Positions 17,741 through 26,243 of a stretch of DNA of 64,000 nt are shown here, one piece after another. Under the pieces are notes generated by a model. That model saw only the letters and a list, made by a program, of their open reading frames with translations, searched no databases and had not been told where the DNA came from. Position numbers and translations under genes: made by a program. This stretch comes from Pelagibacteraceae bacterium AG-426-G09. GTDB lineage: Bacteria > Pseudomonadota > Alphaproteobacteria > Pelagibacterales > Pelagibacteraceae. Location of the stretch: NCBI GenBank assembly GCA_003210075.1, contig QCNR01000002.1:1-64000 (forward strand), in the 5' to 3' direction. Positions within the stretch are counted from its first letter, which is position 1. Each line of letters begins with the position of its first letter.

Positions 17741-19066
17741 ATGTCATTACCGACAAAAGCAAAAGTAGTTATAATCGGTGGAGGAATTCACGGATTAAGT
17801 ACTGCTTGGAAACTTTCAGAAAAATATAAAAATCCTAATGATATTGTTGTTTTAGAGAAAAAAGATACAGCTGCGGGTGCAAGTGGAATAGCGTGTGGTG
17901 TTGTTAGAAACAATTATTTCCAACCAGCGATGAGACAATTAATGGCTCATTCGGTTGAAGTTTGGGAAAGTGATAAAGAAAATTTTAGATATAATCCAGT
18001 GGGATACATGCAAATTTCACCAGAAGTTATGCATGGTGATGTTGCAAGCATTTATAAGCAACAACAAGATATTGGTTACGACTCAGTTTTCATAGAGGGT
18101 GAAAAAGATTGTATGAAATACATGCAGGGTATTTTTGATGACTGGCAAGCAAAAAATATTACATCAGTACTTCACGAAAAAAAAGGTGGATATGCATTTA
18201 ATAAAGATTCTATCAAAGCTTTAGAAAAGAAAGCAAACAATGGCGGAGTAAATGTACACAAAGGTGTTAAAGTAACAGGCTTTAAAAGAGGAAGTAATAG
18301 TAATGCAGTTACAGGTGTTGTAACTGATCAAGGTACAATTGATTGTGATCAAGTAGTTATTGGTGCAGGTCCTTGGGCAAGAGATTTTTGGAACATGTTA
18401 GATTTACCTAAAACTGTAGATGTTAAAGGTAAAGATGGAAAATTACATACAACAGACATGTGGACTTATTGGTTTTTACAAGAAGGTGTATTGGGAGTTC
18501 CTGCTGATTATTTAAAAACTAATGACGGTAAACAGCCTCCAGTAATTCACGTCGACACTGATGCTCCACTTTATTCAGATGTTGATGGAAAACTTATTAC
18601 AGACAAATTATGGGGGATTTATTACAAACCAGATATTGAAGGATTAGGTGTTCAAGGGGGAACTTCTCCTTACATTGTTAAAAAACATTTTGATCAAGTA
18701 AACGTTGATCCTTACGGAATAGATTCTCCAGAATTTCAAACTACAGATCAATTTTCTGTAATGTGGTCTTCGGCTTTAGCTCACTGCCAAAAAAGATTTG
18801 AAGGAAAATCTAATTTATATAGAAAAGGACCATCTGGAGGCTTGGGTTGTTTAACACCAGACTCCTTTCCAATTTTTGATAGATTTTGTGAAAACGTTTA
18901 TATGATTGCAGATGCTAACCATGGTTATAAAATGATTGGTGTTGGGCATTTAGTTGCGCAAGAGATTTTAGGTACTGAAAGTGATTTGTTGAAGCCTTTT
19001 CGATTCAATCGATACGCGAAAGGTGAATTACACCCTACTTCGAACAGTCCGTTCCCGTGGAGCTAG
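17741..19066 (+). CDS. FAD-dependent oxidoreductase (DAO/sarcosine-dehydrogenase-like)
   Basis: This 441-residue flavoprotein belongs to the D-amino-acid-oxidase superfamily. The dinucleotide-binding GGGIHG is at residues 13-18 and a C-terminal NHGYKMIGVG block sits where the family closes over the flavin. It is not the SoxB beta subunit: it lacks the covalent-FMN ARHDA segment. Its position, between the TMAO demethylase and the N-methylglutamate synthase genes, places it where a dimethylamine to methylamine or related N-methyl oxidation would be expected. That role is inference; dimethylglycine or sarcosine oxidation are equally consistent with the family. A possible stem-loop separates it from the downstream glutamine-synthetase-like gene. 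Confidence 0.85.
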   Translation: MSLPTKAKVVIIGGGIHGLSTAWKLSEKYKNPNDIVVLEKKDTAAGASGIACGVVRNNYFQPAMRQLMAHSVEVWESDKENFRYNPVGYMQISPEVMHGDVASIYKQQQDIGYDSVFIEGEKDCMKYMQGIFDDWQAKNITSVLHEKKGGYAFNKDSIKALEKKANNGGVNVHKGVKVTGFKRGSNSNAVTGVVTDQGTIDCDQVVIGAGPWARDFWNMLDLPKTVDVKGKDGKLHTTDMWTYWFLQEGVLGVPADYLKTNDGKQPPVIHVDTDAPLYSDVDGKLITDKLWGIYYKPDIEGLGVQGGTSPYIVKKHFDQVNVDPYGIDSPEFQTTDQFSVMWSSALAHCQKRFEGKSNLYRKGPSGGLGCLTPDSFPIFDRFCENVYMIADANHGYKMIGVGHLVAQEILGTESDLLKPFRFNRYAKGELHPTSNSPFPWS

Positions 19067-19067
19067 G

Positions 19068-19124
19068 TTTATCTCGTAGACAGATAAATTTTTTTCAGCT
19101 AACTTTTTGTATCTAAAAAAGTTA
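19068..19124 (+). promoter_or_regulatory. Leader with two stem-loops before the glutamine-synthetase-like gene
   Basis: A 7-bp stem (TTTATCT 19068-19074 / AGATAAA 19082-19088) is followed by seven T residues, like a weak terminator. A second stem (TAACTTTTT 19100-19108 / AAAAAGTTA 19116-19124) ends directly before the AGGGGG Shine-Dalgarno at 19125-19130. The T-run of the first could alternatively pair with the A-run of the second. Both are A+T-rich and could be chance. Confidence 0.35.
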
Positions 19125-19133
19125 AGGGGGAAA

Positions 19134-20603
19134 ATGACCGATCTAGAAAAACATGTTAACCGTCCAGGTAGAGACAAACTTGTAAAGAAAGTAAGAGAAA
19201 AAATTAACGAATTAGGAATAACTTATATTTATTATCAATTTATTTCTGTGACAGGAAGAGTTGTTGGAAAAGGAATTCCAGCAGATCACTGGGAAAGAAC
19301 TGCAGAAAAAGGATTTCAATTAGTTTATGGTGCAACAGCAAACTTATTTTTAGATCGTCATAATAATTATATTGGATACGGACCTGAAGCTATGGAGCTT
19401 GTGGGAATTCCAGATCCAGAAACTTTTTGTCAATTACCATGGGATAAAAGAGTTGGAAGAGTTTTTGTAACTTGTTTTAGAAACAGAGAAGAGAGAAATA
19501 ATCCTGGCGGTCATTTAACATCTGATTGCAGAGGAAATTTAAGAATTTTCATGGATGAATTCCAAAAGAAACATGGTTTAGAACTAAGAGTTGGTACTGA
19601 ACCTGAAATGATGTGGTTAACTAGAAATCCAGACGGAACTCCTACTGGAAAAGGTTTTTCTAAACCATTCTGTTATCACATTGATCAATTTGAATCATTA
19701 AGACCAGTATTTATGAAAGTAATTGAATACGCAAAAGCAATGGGGCTCGATATGATTCAAGGTGACCATGAGGATGCTCCTGGACAACTAGAATTGAACT
19801 GGACATACGATAACGTTTTAAGAAACGCTGATAGACTATCAACTTACAGACAGATATGTGCGCAAGTTGCTAGAGAGCATAACTTAATAGCTTGTTTCAT
19901 GACAAAGCCTTTTATGGGAGTTTCTGCGAGTGGATGTCATACGAATATGTCTTTATGGAAAGGTGGAAAAATTTCAGTAAATAAATTGGGTAACAAAAAT
20001 TTACCAGGGGTAGAAGAAGTCTTTAGCTATGTCTCAGGTGGGACAAATACATTTATGCCAGATACGAAAGATATGCAGCTACCAGGAAAAATTGGTTTAC
20101 AATCAATTGCTGGTATCATGAAACATTTGCCTGCATTAACAGCATTAGGATCTTCAACGGTGAACTCATACAGAAGATTATGGGATCAAGGTTTCTGGGC
20201 ACCTGTTTATGCTGACTGGGGATATCAAAATAGAACTTGTGGATTAAGAGTATCTGCACCAGGTCGTTTTGAATATAGATCAGTTGACTCAATGCATAAT
20301 CCTTATTTGTTAGGTGCGGCATTACTTAAAGCTTGTGATGAGGGAATTACTAAAAAAATGGTTCCTGCAAAACCTGAGTCTCGAAATATTTATGAAGCTC
20401 AGAAAGCTGGAAAAGATGTTAAGAAACTCCCACTAAGTTTAGGAGAGGCTTTGGAAAGACTGTCAGAGGATGAGGTTATAAAATCAGCTATGCCAGATGA
20501 AATGTATAAAGTGTTTCATTGGTATAAAAATGATGAGTGGGAAAGATTCCTTGGTGCAACAACACAATGGGATCTAGATACTTATCTTGACTGTTTACCT
20601 TAA
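19134..20603 (+). CDS. Glutamine synthetase-family ligase next to mgsABC
   Basis: This is a glutamine-synthetase-fold ATP-dependent ligase of 489 residues. The start is the ATG at 19134 with a strong AGGGGG ribosome-binding site; an in-frame TTG at 19107 would only extend it into the leader. Family motifs are visible: EPEMMW (metal-binding glutamate strand), GDHEDAPGQLELNW, and a catalytic-core segment VNSYRRL. It differs clearly from the second such protein (26244-27569), having a longer N-terminus and different surface loops. It heads the mgsABC run, so it may make a gamma-glutamyl-amide from methylamine, dimethylamine or ammonia. Which of the two is the true GmaS is not settled by sequence reading; I favour the other. 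Confidence 0.85.
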   Translation: MTDLEKHVNRPGRDKLVKKVREKINELGITYIYYQFISVTGRVVGKGIPADHWERTAEKGFQLVYGATANLFLDRHNNYIGYGPEAMELVGIPDPETFCQLPWDKRVGRVFVTCFRNREERNNPGGHLTSDCRGNLRIFMDEFQKKHGLELRVGTEPEMMWLTRNPDGTPTGKGFSKPFCYHIDQFESLRPVFMKVIEYAKAMGLDMIQGDHEDAPGQLELNWTYDNVLRNADRLSTYRQICAQVAREHNLIACFMTKPFMGVSASGCHTNMSLWKGGKISVNKLGNKNLPGVEEVFSYVSGGTNTFMPDTKDMQLPGKIGLQSIAGIMKHLPALTALGSSTVNSYRRLWDQGFWAPVYADWGYQNRTCGLRVSAPGRFEYRSVDSMHNPYLLGAALLKACDEGITKKMVPAKPESRNIYEAQKAGKDVKKLPLSLGEALERLSEDEVIKSAMPDEMYKVFHWYKNDEWERFLGATTQWDLDTYLDCLP

Positions 20604-20623
20604 AAATATAAAAGGGGAAATAT

Positions 20624-21565
20624 ATGTGCGGAATAGCTGGATTAATTCACAGAGGTAAGTCTTCAAACGTTGGAAGCGAATTGCAACAAATGCTTCAAGC
20701 ATTGAAGCATAGAGGGCCGGACTCAACTGGTTATGCTTTATATGCAGAAAATGATGGTAAGAATTTCATTATGAGATTTAAAGTAGGAGAAAATGTTGGC
20801 GAAGGTAGTACTTCAGTAAACGAGGACGCTAGTGTTTACGATGAAAGAAAAAAACTAGTAGATCATATGTTAAAAGAATTAGGAGCAAATATAGTAAAAG
20901 ATGAAAAGTTGACTCCATATTCCTATAGATATGAAATGCAATTTGATAAGGACTTGATGGAGTTTTCAAAAAAAATTGAAAGTATTAATGGAGTGGAAAT
21001 TTTATCAATAGGAAAATCTTTAGAATTAATTAAAGATTTAGGCGATGCTGCTGCAGTTTCAGAAAGATATGGATTGGGTGATGTTAAAGGCACACATGCT
21101 ATTGGACATGCAAGAATGGCAACTGAATCTGGTGTCGATATTAAATCTGCCCACCCTTTTTGGGGATACCCATTTAGCGATGTTTCTGTGGTTCATAACG
21201 GACAATTAACTAATTATTGGAATAATAGAAGAGTTCTAGAAAATAAAGGCATGAGATTTATGTCTGAATGTGATTCAGAGTTAATCGCAGTGTATCTTGC
21301 TGAAAAAATGAGAAATGGTGCAACTTTAGAAGAAGGTATGAAAGACTCGTTAACTGGTTTAGATGGAGTGTTCACGTATTTTGTTGCAACTAAAGACTCT
21401 TTAGGTATGGCTAAAGATACTATGGCTGCAAAACCCTTAGTTCTTTATGAGTCAGATGATTTAGTGGCAATGGGATCAGAGGAAATTGCAATACGATCAA
21501 TTCTTCCTCAAGAAATAGATACTTATGATCCATTCGATGGAGAGGTAAAGGTATGGCGAATTTAA
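20624..21565 (+). CDS. mgsA: N-methylglutamate synthase subunit A (class II glutamine amidotransferase)
   Basis: This 313-residue protein is an Ntn-type class II glutamine amidotransferase domain like the N-terminal part of glutamate synthase (also named GlxA). The nucleophile Cys2 directly follows the initiator methionine (MCGIAG), and the LKHRGPDSTGYA and HARMATES blocks of the family are present. In MgsABC it transfers methylamine or an amino group from glutamine or a gamma-glutamyl donor towards 2-oxoglutarate. A GGGG Shine-Dalgarno precedes the start. Its end overlaps mgsB by 13 bases, so the two are translationally coupled. Confidence 0.88.
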   Translation: MCGIAGLIHRGKSSNVGSELQQMLQALKHRGPDSTGYALYAENDGKNFIMRFKVGENVGEGSTSVNEDASVYDERKKLVDHMLKELGANIVKDEKLTPYSYRYEMQFDKDLMEFSKKIESINGVEILSIGKSLELIKDLGDAAAVSERYGLGDVKGTHAIGHARMATESGVDIKSAHPFWGYPFSDVSVVHNGQLTNYWNNRRVLENKGMRFMSECDSELIAVYLAEKMRNGATLEEGMKDSLTGLDGVFTYFVATKDSLGMAKDTMAAKPLVLYESDDLVAMGSEEIAIRSILPQEIDTYDPFDGEVKVWRI

Positions 21566-22407
21566 AAACTTCAGAAAAAAAAACAAAAGCCCAATCAATG
21601 GGACTTCATACTGAAGTCTTAACTGGGAAAACTCAACAAAAATTCTTTAATCCTGATGAGGCTGAAAATTTCTACTATTGGGGAACATATGATGTAGATT
21701 TTAATAAAAGAACTGATCTTGATGTTAAAAATTTAGATTGTAAAGAAGCGAACAGAAAAATTGATGATTTAATGAGTCAAGGTTATGGGACTATAGTAAT
21801 TAAAAATCCACAAGGAAAACACAGCTTAGGCGTAGGGATACTTAATAAACTAAATTTAATCTTTGAGGGTAGCTTAGGATATTTTGGTGTTGGCTCGATT
21901 GATGGACCTACTGTAAGAATAAATGGCAGAGTCGGTTGGTCTTGTGCAGAAAACATGATGGCAGGAAAAGTAGTTATTGAAAAAAATGCAGGATCTTGCT
22001 TTGGGGCGGCTATAAGAGGTGGTGACCTTATTTGTAAAGGAAGTGTTGGTGCAAGAACAGGGATCGACCAAAAAGGCGGGACAATAATTATTGGTGGAGA
22101 TGCAGGCGCATTTACGGGTTTCATGATGCAAAGAGGAAGAATAATAATTTTGGGTGACGTAGGCATAAACCTTGGAGACTCTATGTATGATGGGACTATT
22201 TATGTAGGTGGAAAAATAGGTTCATTTGGAAGTGATGCCGTAGAGTCGCCTATGACAAAAAGTGATATGGATTGGTTAAAAAGAAAACTTAAAGTAGCAG
22301 AGATCGGTGAAAATTTTGATATGTCTAAAATGACAAAAGTAGTAGCTGGTAAAAAATTATGGAATTACGACGCATTAGAACCAACTGAGAAAAAAGGAGC
22401 TATATAA
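21553..22407 (+). CDS. mgsB: N-methylglutamate synthase subunit B (GXGXG domain)
   Basis: This 284-residue protein is a free-standing copy of the C-terminal GXGXG right-handed beta-helix domain of glutamate synthase (GlxB-like). Repeated glycine-rich turns are obvious between about residues 100 and 225 (GSIDGPTVRINGRVG, GRVGWSCAENMMAG, GARTGIDQKGG, GAFTGFMMQRG, GINLGDSMYDG). The domain has a structural role that links the amidotransferase and synthase domains. The start lies inside mgsA and the stop is 1 base before mgsC. Confidence 0.88.
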   Translation: MANLKTSEKKTKAQSMGLHTEVLTGKTQQKFFNPDEAENFYYWGTYDVDFNKRTDLDVKNLDCKEANRKIDDLMSQGYGTIVIKNPQGKHSLGVGILNKLNLIFEGSLGYFGVGSIDGPTVRINGRVGWSCAENMMAGKVVIEKNAGSCFGAAIRGGDLICKGSVGARTGIDQKGGTIIIGGDAGAFTGFMMQRGRIIILGDVGINLGDSMYDGTIYVGGKIGSFGSDAVESPMTKSDMDWLKRKLKVAEIGENFDMSKMTKVVAGKKLWNYDALEPTEKKGAI

Positions 22408-22408
22408 A

Positions 22409-23806
22409 ATGGCAAAAAAAAAGAAAAATGGAAAATCAAACGGTCACTCTAACGGAAATGGCAAGAGTGAGTTCTCAAAAAGAAATAAAAGTTTACTGGG
22501 TTATAATTCAATTTTTACACCTGAAGTAATTGATGACATCCATATAAAAGCTCAGCTAGGAAGATATAGAATGAGAGGAATGGCTTTAATGAAAAAAATT
22601 CCTACATTTGATGATCTTGTGTTTTTACCTGGAACTTTAACAAGATTTGTAATTGAAGGTTACAGAGAAAAGTGTGAAACAAAAACTGTTATTGGGCCAA
22701 GATGTGAAAATCCAATTGAATTAGATATACCAGTTTATATTACTGGAATGAGTTTCGGTGCATTATCTTATGAGGCAAAAACTGCTTTAGCAAGAGGTGC
22801 TACGATGGCTGGAAGTGCCACATGTTCAGGTGAAGGCGGAATGATACCAGATGAGAGAAGATATTCGGAAAAATGGTACTATCAATGTATTCAATCTAGA
22901 TATGGTTTTAATCCACATCACGCTCAACTTGCGGATGGTATAGAGGTATTTATAGGACAAGGTCAAAAAGTTGGTATGGGAGGACATTTAATGGGTCAGA
23001 AAGTTACTGACCAAGTTGCTGAAATGAGATCACTTCCAGCTGGTATTGACCAAAGATCACCAGCAAGACACCCTGATTGGCTAGGACCAGATGATCTTGC
23101 ATTAAAAGTTCAAGAGCTAAGAGAATTAACTAAAAATAAAGTACCAATCCAATTGAAACTTGGGGCTGCAAAAGTATATGACGATGTGCGTATGGCAGCT
23201 AAGTGTGATCCTGACTCGATTTACCTTGATGGAATGGAAGGATCAACTGGTGCTGGACCGCATATCGCTGCGGCTAATACAGGTATACCAGGAATTGCCG
23301 CTATAAGAGAAGCAAGAAGAGCAATAGATGATGTTGGAAAAACTGGAAAAGTTACGTTGATCTATGCAGGCGGAGTTAGAGATGGTGCAGATATGGCAAA
23401 AGCACTTGCTTTAGGTGCAGATGCAATTGCAATAGGAACTGGAGCTATGGTAGCTTTAAATTGTAATAAAGAAATACCTGAGTCAAATTTTGAAAAAGAA
23501 ATGGGTGTTCCGGCTGGACATTGTTATCATTGTCATACTGGCAGATGCCCAGTTGGTGTTGCAACGCAAGATCCAAAATTAAGAAAAAGATTAAATCCAG
23601 ATGAAGCAGCATTAAGAGTATACAACTATTTACATGCAATGACTTTAGAAGCGCAACTTCTTGCAAGAGCTTGTGGTAAAACAAATATACACTCTTTAGA
23701 ACCTGAGGATATGGCAGCTTTAACAATGGAAGCTTCTGCGCTTGCAAAAGTTCCATTATCAGGAACTAATCATACTGTTGGAGTTGATGACTTCCACAAA
23801 ATATAG
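22409..23806 (+). CDS. mgsC: N-methylglutamate synthase subunit C (FMN/Fe-S glutamate synthase domain)
   Basis: This 465-residue protein is the FMN-binding synthase domain of a three-part glutamate-synthase-like enzyme (MgsC/GlxC). The barrel shows GMSFGALSYEAK, a KLGAAKVYDDVR strand and DGMEGSTGAGP. Cysteines 372, 375 and 380 (CYHCHTGRC) followed by PVGVATQDP mark the iron-sulfur site; the first spacing is shorter than the C-x5-C-x4-C of standard GltB. The enzyme makes N-methylglutamate or glutamate from 2-oxoglutarate. A lysine- and asparagine-rich tail of about 25 residues (MAKKKKNGKSNG...) precedes the domain and resembles the tail of the next gene product. Confidence 0.9.
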   Translation: MAKKKKNGKSNGHSNGNGKSEFSKRNKSLLGYNSIFTPEVIDDIHIKAQLGRYRMRGMALMKKIPTFDDLVFLPGTLTRFVIEGYREKCETKTVIGPRCENPIELDIPVYITGMSFGALSYEAKTALARGATMAGSATCSGEGGMIPDERRYSEKWYYQCIQSRYGFNPHHAQLADGIEVFIGQGQKVGMGGHLMGQKVTDQVAEMRSLPAGIDQRSPARHPDWLGPDDLALKVQELRELTKNKVPIQLKLGAAKVYDDVRMAAKCDPDSIYLDGMEGSTGAGPHIAAANTGIPGIAAIREARRAIDDVGKTGKVTLIYAGGVRDGADMAKALALGADAIAIGTGAMVALNCNKEIPESNFEKEMGVPAGHCYHCHTGRCPVGVATQDPKLRKRLNPDEAALRVYNYLHAMTLEAQLLARACGKTNIHSLEPEDMAALTMEASALAKVPLSGTNHTVGVDDFHKI

Positions 23807-23814
23807 GAAATTAA

Positions 23815-24225
23815 ATGGCAAAGAAAAAAAATAAATCAAAGAAAAAAGAAAAAGAAGTAAAAGGTCAATTAGGAAAGAAAAAAGAGACTGCTAGAGAAAA
23901 AATGATTGGTCAAACTATTGGTTATCGTTACGATGTTAACCTGTTGCCTGATTACGCTAGATTAACTCCTTTCTTGAAAAAATATATAGAAGCAATGGGT
24001 TGGGATGATCTCAACTGGTTAGAAGACGTACATATGGGATATGAAGAGGACAGGCCAGCAGTATTTGATAGAAATGCAAATGGTTGGGTAACAATACCTA
24101 AAAAAATTAAATTACCTAATAATCAGCAAGACAGAGACATGATTGCTAGAGAATTGTTGGTAAAATTTCAAATGTCTCCAAATCATCCTTTGGTAGATCT
24201 AAAAAAAGCATATAGAAAATTTTAA
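23815..24225 (+). CDS. Unknown protein with lysine-rich N-terminal tail, end of the mgs operon
   Basis: I do not recognise a family. The first 30 residues are almost all lysine, glutamate and serine (MAKKKNKSKKKEKEVKG), after which about 100 residues look globular and helical with conserved-looking tryptophans (GWDDLNWLEDVHMG, NGWVTIPKKIKLP). It has no signal peptide or membrane segment. The start is 9 bases after mgsC with a GGAAATTAAATG context, so it belongs to the operon. The shared MAKKK-type tail with MgsC might reflect a common partner or simply A+T-driven lysine runs. An accessory or assembly role for MgsABC is only inference. Confidence 0.72.
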   Translation: MAKKKNKSKKKEKEVKGQLGKKKETAREKMIGQTIGYRYDVNLLPDYARLTPFLKKYIEAMGWDDLNWLEDVHMGYEEDRPAVFDRNANGWVTIPKKIKLPNNQQDRDMIARELLVKFQMSPNHPLVDLKKAYRKF

Positions 24226-24403
24226 AATCAAAAAATTATTTAGTTCTAGTATTGGTTGATTAATAATCAACTTTATCAACTAAAATGTAGCTTTTTACTG
24301 TTGTTATTAGTTTTTCAATAAAATAAATTTAATAAAAAGTTTAGGTGTGCTGAAATATTCTGAAAGCATTCTTAAATTTGTAAATTAAAGGGAGGAAAGC
24401 ACG
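24226..24403 (+). promoter_or_regulatory. Spacer with inverted repeat upstream of amt
   Basis: A 7-bp inverted repeat (GTTGATT 24255-24261 / AATCAAC 24265-24271) is followed by a second ATCAAC at 24275-24280. It may be the end of the mgs transcript or an operator for amt. No GlnK or NtrC-type element is recognisable. The amt ribosome-binding site is a strong GGGAGGA at 24390-24396. Confidence 0.4.
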
Positions 24404-25804
24404 ATGACTGATCAACTTAGTGCATTGACGACCATATTTACTGAATTCTACTATTGGGTAACTGTAGTACTTATGTTCCTAATTCACGTAGGTTTCTGTA
24501 TGTATGAGGTTGGAGCCTCTAGATATAAACATCACCAACATACATTGATGAAGAATACAATGTTAATACCATTGGTTACAATAACATGGTTCTTTTTTGG
24601 TTGGTGGATATATTGGGCGTTTCCAACAGGACCGGGTTTAGCACCTTCTATCATGAACGAAAGTGCAGCATTAATTACGGACGAGTCCGCATTTAGTGCA
24701 ACTTGGTATACTGCTACAAGTGATTTAATGGCAATAAACCTTAACGACCACATAAGTGGTGTGTTCTGGGCAGCATTTCTATTATTTTCATGGACAGCAG
24801 CTTCAATCGTTTCAGGTGCTGTAATTGAAAGAATTACAACATTTGCATTTGGTATCTTGGCAATAGCTATTGGTTCGGTATTCTGGACAATAGATGCTGC
24901 GTGGGGATGGCATTTCGACGGTTGGATGTTAAAAATATTAGGTTATCACGATGCTTATGCATCGGGAGTAATTCACGCAATAGCAGGAGGATTTGCTCTT
25001 GGAATTCTATGTGTATTAGGACCAAGAATAGGAAAATTCTCATCTAGCGGAGAACCTAGAAATATAGGACCAAGAAATCCTTGGTTAGTAACAGTAGGAT
25101 TATTTTTAATTTATACTGGTTTCTGGGGTTTTTATGCAGCGTGTAATATTCCAATCTATGATTTAGGACCTGAATATGGAATGGAAGGAGTAACATTCTG
25201 GACTGCAACAAACATATATGTAACACCAACTACTTTAAGTGGTATTACATTTAACTTCTTGATGTCACTATCAGGAGGATTGTTGGCCGGATATGTTATA
25301 TCTAAAGGTGATCCTTTCTGGACATATTCAAGTGGACTAGCAGGAGTAATAACAGCTTCGGCAGGTAACGACTTATATCACCCAATACAAGCAATGATAA
25401 TTGCAATGATTGGTGTGTGGGTTGCTTACAAACTGCATTATTGGGTTGAACGTAAGTTCAAAATTGATGATGCTGTTGGAGCAGTTGCTGTTCACGGTTA
25501 TGCTGGTTTCGTAGGACTAGTTATTTGTGGGTTTGTTCTAAATGGTTATCCATCATCTGGTTACAGTGTTGGAGCTATGTGGGATGGATCAACTTATGCT
25601 GCAATAAATCCATTAGGAATGTTTATTGGGGCAATAATTATGTTCTTCGTTCTAGGGTTTTTCCCTGGCTACATAATTGCTAGAGTACTTCACGGTATGG
25701 GCAAATTAAGAATCCCAAGAGAAGTAGAATTAGCAGGTCTAGATTATCAAATATTAGAGGATGCGAGTAGTGATGAAAAAGCCGTCGCATCATCTTCAAG
25801 GTAA
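24404..25804 (+). CDS. amt: Ammonium transporter
   Basis: This 466-residue protein is an Amt/MEP/Rh-family ammonium channel with about eleven hydrophobic segments. The twin pore histidines are visible in SGVIHAIAGGFALG and in AVHGYAGFVGL. It lies downstream of mgsABC, as in the glnT-glxABC-amt arrangement known from rhizobia. No glnK/PII gene accompanies it, whereas amtB is usually paired with glnK. Instead a 73-residue membrane protein follows after 12 bases with its own GGAGG. Ammonia released by methylamine oxidation can leak out and be recovered by this channel; methylammonium as a second substrate is possible but not shown. Confidence 0.95.
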   Translation: MTDQLSALTTIFTEFYYWVTVVLMFLIHVGFCMYEVGASRYKHHQHTLMKNTMLIPLVTITWFFFGWWIYWAFPTGPGLAPSIMNESAALITDESAFSATWYTATSDLMAINLNDHISGVFWAAFLLFSWTAASIVSGAVIERITTFAFGILAIAIGSVFWTIDAAWGWHFDGWMLKILGYHDAYASGVIHAIAGGFALGILCVLGPRIGKFSSSGEPRNIGPRNPWLVTVGLFLIYTGFWGFYAACNIPIYDLGPEYGMEGVTFWTATNIYVTPTTLSGITFNFLMSLSGGLLAGYVISKGDPFWTYSSGLAGVITASAGNDLYHPIQAMIIAMIGVWVAYKLHYWVERKFKIDDAVGAVAVHGYAGFVGLVICGFVLNGYPSSGYSVGAMWDGSTYAAINPLGMFIGAIIMFFVLGFFPGYIIARVLHGMGKLRIPREVELAGLDYQILEDASSDEKAVASSSR

Positions 25805-25816
25805 AGGAGGTTAACT

Positions 25817-26038
25817 ATGGCTACAGTAAGTAACTGGATAGATCATCTGAGTGCCTCTGAAGTTGCAGGGGCAGTTTACCCGGGCGTTGGATCCGAGGGT
25901 ATTCTTGTTATTGTTGGTATTGTGATTTGGATAGGCTGGCATGTTGTTTCAAGCATGCAAGAGTCTGACAAAATGAATGATATCGCAAGAAGAAGACCTG
26001 GAAAAGATGACTGGAAAAGCAACACACCTGACTGGTAA
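25817..26038 (+). CDS. Small single-pass membrane protein downstream of amt
   Basis: This is a 73-residue protein with one hydrophobic segment at about 27-46 and a charged C-terminal tail (SDKMNDIARRRPGKDD). It has no recognised family. A strong AAAGGAGG precedes its start 12 bases after amt, and the intrinsic terminator follows 12 bases after its stop, so it is the last gene of the amt unit. It could be an Amt-associated peptide in place of PII; that is speculative. Confidence 0.75.
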   Translation: MATVSNWIDHLSASEVAGAVYPGVGSEGILVIVGIVIWIGWHVVSSMQESDKMNDIARRRPGKDDWKSNTPDW

Positions 26039-26049
26039 ATAATAGGTCT

Positions 26050-26077
26050 TGAGGGCGCATTAAAATGCGCCCTCTTT
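26050..26077 (+). terminator. Intrinsic terminator of the amt unit
   Basis: A perfect 10-bp G+C-rich stem (GAGGGCGCAT / ATGCGCCCTC) with a TAAA loop is followed by TTT. It lies 12 bases after the small membrane-protein stop and just before a 52-residue reading frame. Confidence 0.9.
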
Positions 26078-26082
26078 AAAAG

Positions 26083-26241
26083 ATGGAAGAAAACAATCAA
26101 AAAGAACAAGAAAATAAAACACCAAGTAAAATGGCTAGGCTAGCATGGCCTAAAGCCAAGTATGGTGTTATAATTGCAATAATAATAATTGTGGTGGTAA
26201 ATTTAATATATTACAAAGACTTAATAAAAAGTTTTTTTTAA
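26083..26241 (+). CDS. Possible 52-residue single-pass membrane peptide upstream of gmaS
   Basis: An ATG at 26083 opens a 52-codon frame ending in TAA at 26239-26241, two bases before the gmaS-like start. The product has a charged N-terminus (MEENNQKEQENK), then an isoleucine/valine-rich transmembrane stretch at about 29-43. It starts only 6 bases after the amt terminator, so it may be translated from a gmaS leader transcript or be unexpressed. There is an AAAAG but no good Shine-Dalgarno. The tight junction with the next gene argues for a real gene. Confidence 0.5.
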   Translation: MEENNQKEQENKTPSKMARLAWPKAKYGVIIAIIIIVVVNLIYYKDLIKSFF

Positions 26242-26243
26242 AA

